Source: Candidatus Roizmanbacteria bacterium CG_4_9_14_0_2_um_filter_39_13
Lineage (GTDB): Bacteria; Patescibacteriota; Microgenomatia; UBA1406; GWC2-37-13
Assembly (NCBI GenBank): GCA_002788865.1
Contig: PFSC01000156.1
Coordinates: 1-34,786 of the forward strand
Length of the DNA: 34,786 nt
Direction of reading: 5' to 3'
Below the pieces are notes generated by a model. It was not told where the DNA came from. It ran no database searches and saw only the letters and a program-made list of their open reading frames with translations. The position numbers and the translations under genes were made by a program. Shown here piece after piece: positions 30,918-34,786 of the stretch; the first letter of the stretch is position 1; every line of letters begins with the position of its first letter.

Positions 30918-32783
30918 ATGAAAAAAGAGAGTCTAAAAAATAATAAAAATAAGAAAATTAAGGAGTTTCGCATAAACTTCGATATTAAAACAGTCTTTGT
31001 CTTTATTTTTGCAACATTTTTTCTTTACACGCTATTTGAACCTGCTATCAGCGAGTCGATGAATAATTCTGACGAAGTTCCTTTGACCAAAATTCTTCAG
31101 GATATAAAGACAAATAAAGTAAAGAGCGTACTTGTAGAAGACAATAAAGTGACCGCCACATACAAAAATGATAAAAAGCTCATCACTCGAAAAGAAGCTC
31201 GAGATAGTTTTCGACAAATCCTAAACGATAATGAAATTCCACTCGATCAGGTTGCAATTGAGACAAAAGACTCTACTCTTACTGTAGAAATTCTTCGCGT
31301 AGCGGGAAGTATCATTCCAGCGATCTTACTGTTTGCCTTTTTCTGGTTTGTCATGCGACAGGCCCGCGGAGCCCAAGATTCAGTATTTTCTTTTGGACAA
31401 TCCAAAGCCAAGCGATTTATAAAACAAAAATCAAACACCACATTCAAAGACGTTGCAGGTGTGGAAGAAGCGAAAAAAGAACTTGAAGAGATCGTAGATT
31501 TTCTTAAAAACCCTGAAAAATATCGCAAGCTCGGCGCCCGAGCTCCAAAAGGCGTCATGCTCGTAGGGCCTGCAGGAACAGGGAAAACTCTGCTTGCAAA
31601 AGCTACCGCAGGCGAAGCAAGTGTCCCATTTTACTCAATCGCAGGATCTGAGTTTATGGAAATGCTTGTTGGGATCGGTGCAGCACGTGTCAGGGACCTC
31701 TTTAATACCGCAAAAAAAACTTCTCCATCAATCATATTTATCGATGAGATCGACGCGATAGGAAGGGCACGATCACGAGGAGTCATGTCGTCACACGATG
31801 AGCGAGAACAGACGCTCAATCAAATTCTTGTTGAGATGGATGGATTCACTCCAAGTGAGCAAGTTATCGTGGTCGCTGCGACAAATCGTGGAGATCTTCT
31901 TGATCCAGCACTTCTTCGACCAGGTCGATTTGATCGAAGAATTATGGTTGACTACCCAGATGTAGAAGGTCGAGAAGCGATCATCAAAATCCATTCGCGA
32001 AACAAACCATTTGATAAAAATGTTCGCTGGGATCGAGTTGCAAAGCGGACAGTTGGCTACTCTGGAGCAGATATTGAAAATATGATGAACGAAGCAGCAA
32101 TCAGTGCGGCTCGAAACAATAAGCCAGCAATCTCTATGGAAAACATCGAAGATGCCGCTACAAAAGTCAAGCTTGGACCTGAGAAGAAGCGACTACAAAC
32201 AGAGCTCGATCGTAAGATTACTGCATATCATGAAGCTGGACATGCCGTTGTTTCTCATTTTCAAAAATTGACAGACCCTGTCCATCGAATCTCGATTGTC
32301 TCACGAGGTATGGCGCTTGGGTATACTCTCATTCCACCAGGAAAGGATCAGCTTCATACCTCTTTCTCCCAACTACTTGAACGACTCGCGGTCATCATGG
32401 GTGGACGCGCAGCAGAAGAGACGGTCTTCAAAGAAATAACAACAGGAGCATCAAATGATTTTGATCAGGCGACAAACATCGCGCGGCGTATGGTCACTGA
32501 TTTTGGTATGAGCTCTCTTGGACCGGTCAATTTTGGACCTACTCAAGACATCACAGAATGGGGATCAGAGTTTTGGGAACAGAATAATATTTCTCAAGAA
32601 ATGATGGCAAAAATCGATCATGAGATCAATAGAATCCTGACTCAAGCATATGAAAAAGCTGTTCAGATTGTCAAAAAGAATCGAAAAGCACTCGACAAAG
32701 TCGCAGCTAATCTTATGGAACATGAAAGTATGAACCAGGATCACTTTGAAAAAATTGTCGGGATAAAAAAGATCAACAAGTAA
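30918..32783 (+). CDS. ftsH: ATP-dependent zinc metalloprotease FtsH
   Basis: A 621-residue membrane-anchored AAA protease. Two membrane segments (about 24-41 and 129-146) flank a small outer domain. The AAA module has Walker A GPAGTGKT (217-224), Walker B IIFIDEID (272-279) and the arginine-finger region RPGRFDR. The protease has HEAGH (438-442) and a likely third zinc ligand D514 in ASNDFD. The usual pore-loop phenylalanine of the M-F-V-G motif is replaced by leucine (EMLVGIGA, L250). It degrades membrane and regulatory proteins. The gene has its own promoter and is followed 37 bases later by the exonuclease gene. Confidence 0.97.
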   Translation: MKKESLKNNKNKKIKEFRINFDIKTVFVFIFATFFLYTLFEPAISESMNNSDEVPLTKILQDIKTNKVKSVLVEDNKVTATYKNDKKLITRKEARDSFRQILNDNEIPLDQVAIETKDSTLTVEILRVAGSIIPAILLFAFFWFVMRQARGAQDSVFSFGQSKAKRFIKQKSNTTFKDVAGVEEAKKELEEIVDFLKNPEKYRKLGARAPKGVMLVGPAGTGKTLLAKATAGEASVPFYSIAGSEFMEMLVGIGAARVRDLFNTAKKTSPSIIFIDEIDAIGRARSRGVMSSHDEREQTLNQILVEMDGFTPSEQVIVVAATNRGDLLDPALLRPGRFDRRIMVDYPDVEGREAIIKIHSRNKPFDKNVRWDRVAKRTVGYSGADIENMMNEAAISAARNNKPAISMENIEDAATKVKLGPEKKRLQTELDRKITAYHEAGHAVVSHFQKLTDPVHRISIVSRGMALGYTLIPPGKDQLHTSFSQLLERLAVIMGGRAAEETVFKEITTGASNDFDQATNIARRMVTDFGMSSLGPVNFGPTQDITEWGSEFWEQNNISQEMMAKIDHEINRILTQAYEKAVQIVKKNRKALDKVAANLMEHESMNQDHFEKIVGIKKINK

Positions 32784-32808
32784 CTTCATACCTCTGTCTT
32801 CCATCCTG

Positions 32809-32814
32809 TATACT
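32809..32814 (+). promoter_or_regulatory. -10 box of the exonuclease gene
   Basis: TATACT six bases before the ATG at 32821, in the 37-base gap after ftsH. No clear -35. It fits the leaderless pattern of the window. Confidence 0.5.
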
Positions 32815-32820
32815 TTGCTC

Positions 32821-33753
32821 ATGAAAACACTTCTGCTTATTGACGGCCATGCGATGATTCATCGTGCTTTTCATGCGCTTCCCATGACAATGACCACAAA
32901 AGCTGGAGAGCCAACTGGTGCAATCTATGGGTTTTTTCTCATGTTTCACAAAGTTCTGGCCGACTTCAAACCGACCCATTTGGCGGTAGCTTTTGACACA
33001 CCAAAACCAACCTTTCGGAAAAAACTCTACAAAGGATATCAAGCCAAACGCCCCCCAATGGATCCAACTCTCAAAGCACAAATTCCTCAGATCAAAACGT
33101 TACTTGACGCTGGAGGAATTCAGCGTATTGAGCGTTCGGGATTTGAGGCAGATGATGTGATTGGCACCCTAGTCGAGCAAAATAAGAAAAACTTCGAACG
33201 CGTACTCATTTTGACTGGTGACAGAGATTTACTGCAACTCACTGACACAAATGTATTTTTGATTGCACCAAAAATGGGAGTCACAAACTTTGATCTCTAC
33301 ACCCCATATGAAGTTGAAAAAAAATATGGCGTGACACCTGAACATTTTCCTGATTATAAAGCACTTGCAGGAGACTCATCAGATAACTACAATACCGCCC
33401 GTGGTATTGGTCCCAAAACAACACGGATGCTTCTTTCCGATCATCCAACAATCGAAGATTTGCTGACAAACATTGATACGGTAACGAATCCCAGGTGGCG
33501 TACAATTTTGACTGAAAATAAAGACAGGATAATTCTTTTCAAAAAGATAGCTACAATTCTGCGCAGTTTAGACATCGATACCACAGAACAACAGCTTGAA
33601 TTCAATGGATATCAAGATGATTTGCAAGAAAGCCTCAAAAAATTTGAGCTTTTTGCACTTTCAAATAAATTGTTTCCAACGCCATCTACTACAAAGAAAA
33701 CAGAACCATCAATGAAGAAAAAGCTCATTCCCGAACAAATAAACCTATTCTAA
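32821..33753 (+). CDS. stand-alone 5'-3' exonuclease (Pol I N-terminal type)
   Basis: A 310-residue 5'-nuclease of the FEN/Pol I family, which removes RNA primers and flaps. It has LIDGHAMIHRAFHALP (5-20), FDTPKPTFRKKLYKGYQAKR, FEADDVIGTL and LILTGDRDLLQLT with the clustered metal-binding aspartates, and GDSSDNYNTARGIGPKTT for the DNA-gripping helix-hairpin-helix; the usual IPGVPGIGPKT is changed to YNTARGIGPKT. The start is ATG 32821 rather than an in-frame TTG at 32815, which lies just behind the -10 box. No polymerase domain follows, so the polymerase must be elsewhere. The C-terminal tail (KKTEPSMKKKLIPEQINLF) has the shape of a clamp-binding peptide. Confidence 0.93.
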   Translation: MKTLLLIDGHAMIHRAFHALPMTMTTKAGEPTGAIYGFFLMFHKVLADFKPTHLAVAFDTPKPTFRKKLYKGYQAKRPPMDPTLKAQIPQIKTLLDAGGIQRIERSGFEADDVIGTLVEQNKKNFERVLILTGDRDLLQLTDTNVFLIAPKMGVTNFDLYTPYEVEKKYGVTPEHFPDYKALAGDSSDNYNTARGIGPKTTRMLLSDHPTIEDLLTNIDTVTNPRWRTILTENKDRIILFKKIATILRSLDIDTTEQQLEFNGYQDDLQESLKKFELFALSNKLFPTPSTTKKTEPSMKKKLIPEQINLF

Positions 33754-33758
33754 ATTGA

Positions 33759-33791
33759 AAAATTAGAAATTAGAAATTAGAAATTAGAAAT
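33759..33791. repeat. GAAATTA tandem repeat
   Basis: A seven-base unit (GAAATTA) is repeated about four times in the gap between the exonuclease gene and the small membrane-protein gene. The words resemble the inserts found within coding genes. Confidence 0.8.
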
Positions 33792-33801
33792 TTATTCAAG
33801 C

Positions 33802-34191
33802 ATGTCCCCCGATACCCAACAAAATATATTCTATACAGCATATTTTATTATTACTCACAACGCACTCGCTTTCGTATATAGTGCTGGGATACTATTTGTG
33901 ACTACACATATGTTGTGGCGACCGAAACGAGGAAAAGTCCTCATTCTTTGGGGATTGATCATACTGCTTTTTGCATTTGAATACAGCAAGCATATTCTTG
34001 AGCCCTTGCGCCAACAGACCATTCAGTCTCTGATCACCGAACGTGAAAGTGTGCGTATTGAGTTTTATATCAATAAATTTCTGACAAAAATTGTTCCATT
34101 TGGACTCCCGATTTTTGGTTGGTTTCTGATAGGTATCGGGTTTTATTTTGATACACTTTTCTCAAAAGTAAGAAAATTCATAATTAAGTGA
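33802..34191 (+). CDS. small membrane protein, unknown function
   Basis: A 129-residue protein with three likely membrane segments: about 20-38 (HNALAFVYSAGILFVTTHML), 46-62 (VLILWGLIILLFAFEYS) and 98-117 (VPFGLPIFGWFLIGIGFYFD). Between the second and third is a charged helix (LEPLRQQTIQSLITERESVR). I do not recognise the family. It lies 19 bases before the MazG-like gene on the same strand. Confidence 0.72.
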   Translation: MSPDTQQNIFYTAYFIITHNALAFVYSAGILFVTTHMLWRPKRGKVLILWGLIILLFAFEYSKHILEPLRQQTIQSLITERESVRIEFYINKFLTKIVPFGLPIFGWFLIGIGFYFDTLFSKVRKFIIK

Positions 34192-34210
34192 ATTACTATT
34201 TAATATACTT

Positions 34211-34552
34211 ATGGATATAAAAACATTACAGCTTCGTGCAGAAAAGTCTATTCTCAGAAGCAATTTAGATTTTAAACTCAATACAACCCGTGAAAAAGCA
34301 ATTCTCGCGCATACCGTCAAGCTCAATGAAGAGATGGGAGAACTCTGCAACGATATATTATCTATCCTCAAACTTCAGAGAGCTTCGAAGCTTGAAAACT
34401 TTGAAAAATCAAATATGTATGCAGAGTTTGCGGACGTACTCATCACAGTCCTTCAACTTGCTTCCATTGCACAAGTAGATATGGAGCGAGCAATACGAGA
34501 TAAGATGAAAAAGATCGAAACAAGAAAGAAAAAGGAAAAAAAAGAAGACTAA
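34211..34552 (+). CDS. MazG-like nucleotide pyrophosphohydrolase
   Basis: A 113-residue all-helical protein. The MazG/iMazG metal site is visible in KLNEEMGELCNDILSI (about 37-52, the E-x-x-E-E pattern) and EFADVLITVLQLAS (about 76-89, the E-x-x-D). Such enzymes hydrolyse (d)NTPs to monophosphates and clean up unusual nucleotides. The last fifteen residues are almost all Lys and Glu. The exact substrate is open. A TTTAAT box at 34199-34204 lies six bases before the ATG. Confidence 0.8.
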   Translation: MDIKTLQLRAEKSILRSNLDFKLNTTREKAILAHTVKLNEEMGELCNDILSILKLQRASKLENFEKSNMYAEFADVLITVLQLASIAQVDMERAIRDKMKKIETRKKKEKKED

Positions 34553-34603
34553 TTACTATTCCATTATGATACTCTCAGACGCAGAGCATATGGGTATCTC
34601 GTT

Positions 34604-34666
34604 GTTATTCTGAGCGTAGCGAAGAATCCATGGACCCTTCTCCCACCAAGGCGGGATCAGGATGAC
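34604..34666. repeat. GTTATTC...GGATGAC dispersed repeat, copy 6
   Basis: Starts GTTATTCTGAGCGTAGCGAA, includes GAAGAATCCATGG, and ends CAGGATGAC. It lies in the last 230 bases of the window, which otherwise hold no gene I can support. Confidence 0.75.
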
Positions 34667-34760
34667 ATGTTCGATGGAAAGCGACGGGGAATTAGACTTA
34701 GTATGGGATTGGATACATAATAAATTTGAAGGTAAGAGTTCACTCTTCTTGACACACGTT

Positions 34761-34786
34761 GTCATTCCCGCCCCCGATCGGAGTCG
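34761..34786. repeat. start of another GTCATTC repeat, cut by the window end
   Basis: The last 26 bases begin GTCATTCCCGCCCCCGATCG, like the opening of copy 1, and run off the end. Confidence 0.6.

Noticed and set aside
33759..33791. Tandem GAAATTA repeat considered as a CRISPR-like array
   Set aside because: The unit is only seven bases with no spacers. No CRISPR array or cas gene was seen in the window.
34662..34786. Open plus-strand frame running off the right edge
   Set aside because: It begins inside one dispersed repeat and runs into another; no recognisable protein. More sequence to the right would be required to judge it.
1..34786. Alternative genetic code (TGA read as glycine, as in Gracilibacteria)
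   Set aside because: TGA ends several genes at the expected protein length (for example at 2826, 11637 and 16873), so the standard code fits.

Overview
The window looks like chromosome of a Candidate Phyla Radiation (Patescibacteria) bacterium. It is AT-rich, uses TGA as a normal stop (for example at the ends of the genes at 2826 and 16873), and packs genes tightly, often with overlapping ends. The core set is FtsH, Lon, a SUF iron-sulfur pathway, a TsaC-TsaE fusion beside TsaD, a stand-alone 5'-3' exonuclease, a FemAB-type transferase, a 2-oxoacid:ferredoxin oxidoreductase and a long glycosyltransferase operon. Several genes have a TATAAT-like -10 box only 5 to 9 bases before the start codon, so leaderless mRNAs seem common. 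The phylum-level placement is inference; I cannot name a species.

Layout. 1-1831: two small unknown genes, an RmlC-like epimerase, a riboflavin kinase and a tRNA with CAT anticodon, all on the minus strand. 1909-9298: a six-gene plus-strand operon for surface glycan (GT2 transferase, Wzy/ligase-like membrane protein, GT39-like membrane transferase, three GT4 transferases). 9321-15828: an accessory island with a BRO-N protein bracketed by a 38-base direct repeat, a remnant of a type I restriction gene, an EcoRI-family adenine methyltransferase, a DUF262-HNH protein, an OLD-family ATPase/TOPRIM nuclease, a DUF2130 protein and a clear terminator. 15869-16873: FemAB-type gene. 16890-22475, minus strand: Lon, KorB, KorA and a small zinc ribbon. 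22634-25382, minus strand: a second zinc ribbon, ferredoxin, SufU, an HUH transposase (RAYT) and SufS. 25422-28316, plus strand: SufC, SufB and a short SufD. 28306-30655, minus strand: TsaD and TsaC-TsaE. 30918-34552, plus strand: FtsH, 5'-3' exonuclease, a small membrane protein and a MazG-like protein.

How the genes fit together. SufS supplies sulfur, SufU carries it and SufBCD builds the cluster; the two arms of the locus are transcribed outward from 25383-25421. Clusters made there would serve the neighbouring ferredoxin and KorAB. TsaC-TsaE and TsaD supply most of the t6A tRNA-modification pathway (TsaB is not here). The island genes lie head to tail after one promoter repeat and read as a defence cluster.

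The most interesting points are: (1) the methyltransferase / DUF262-HNH / OLD / DUF2130 cluster, a possible composite defence system; (2) short AT-rich repeats inserted in frame into at least five genes, including SufC, TsaE, TsaD and the FemAB-type gene; (3) a transposase gene that carries inside its own coding sequence the 28-base palindrome found just upstream of it; (4) mobile-looking GTCATTC...GGATGAC repeats in most intergenic gaps, one of which has become the C-terminus of the riboflavin kinase.
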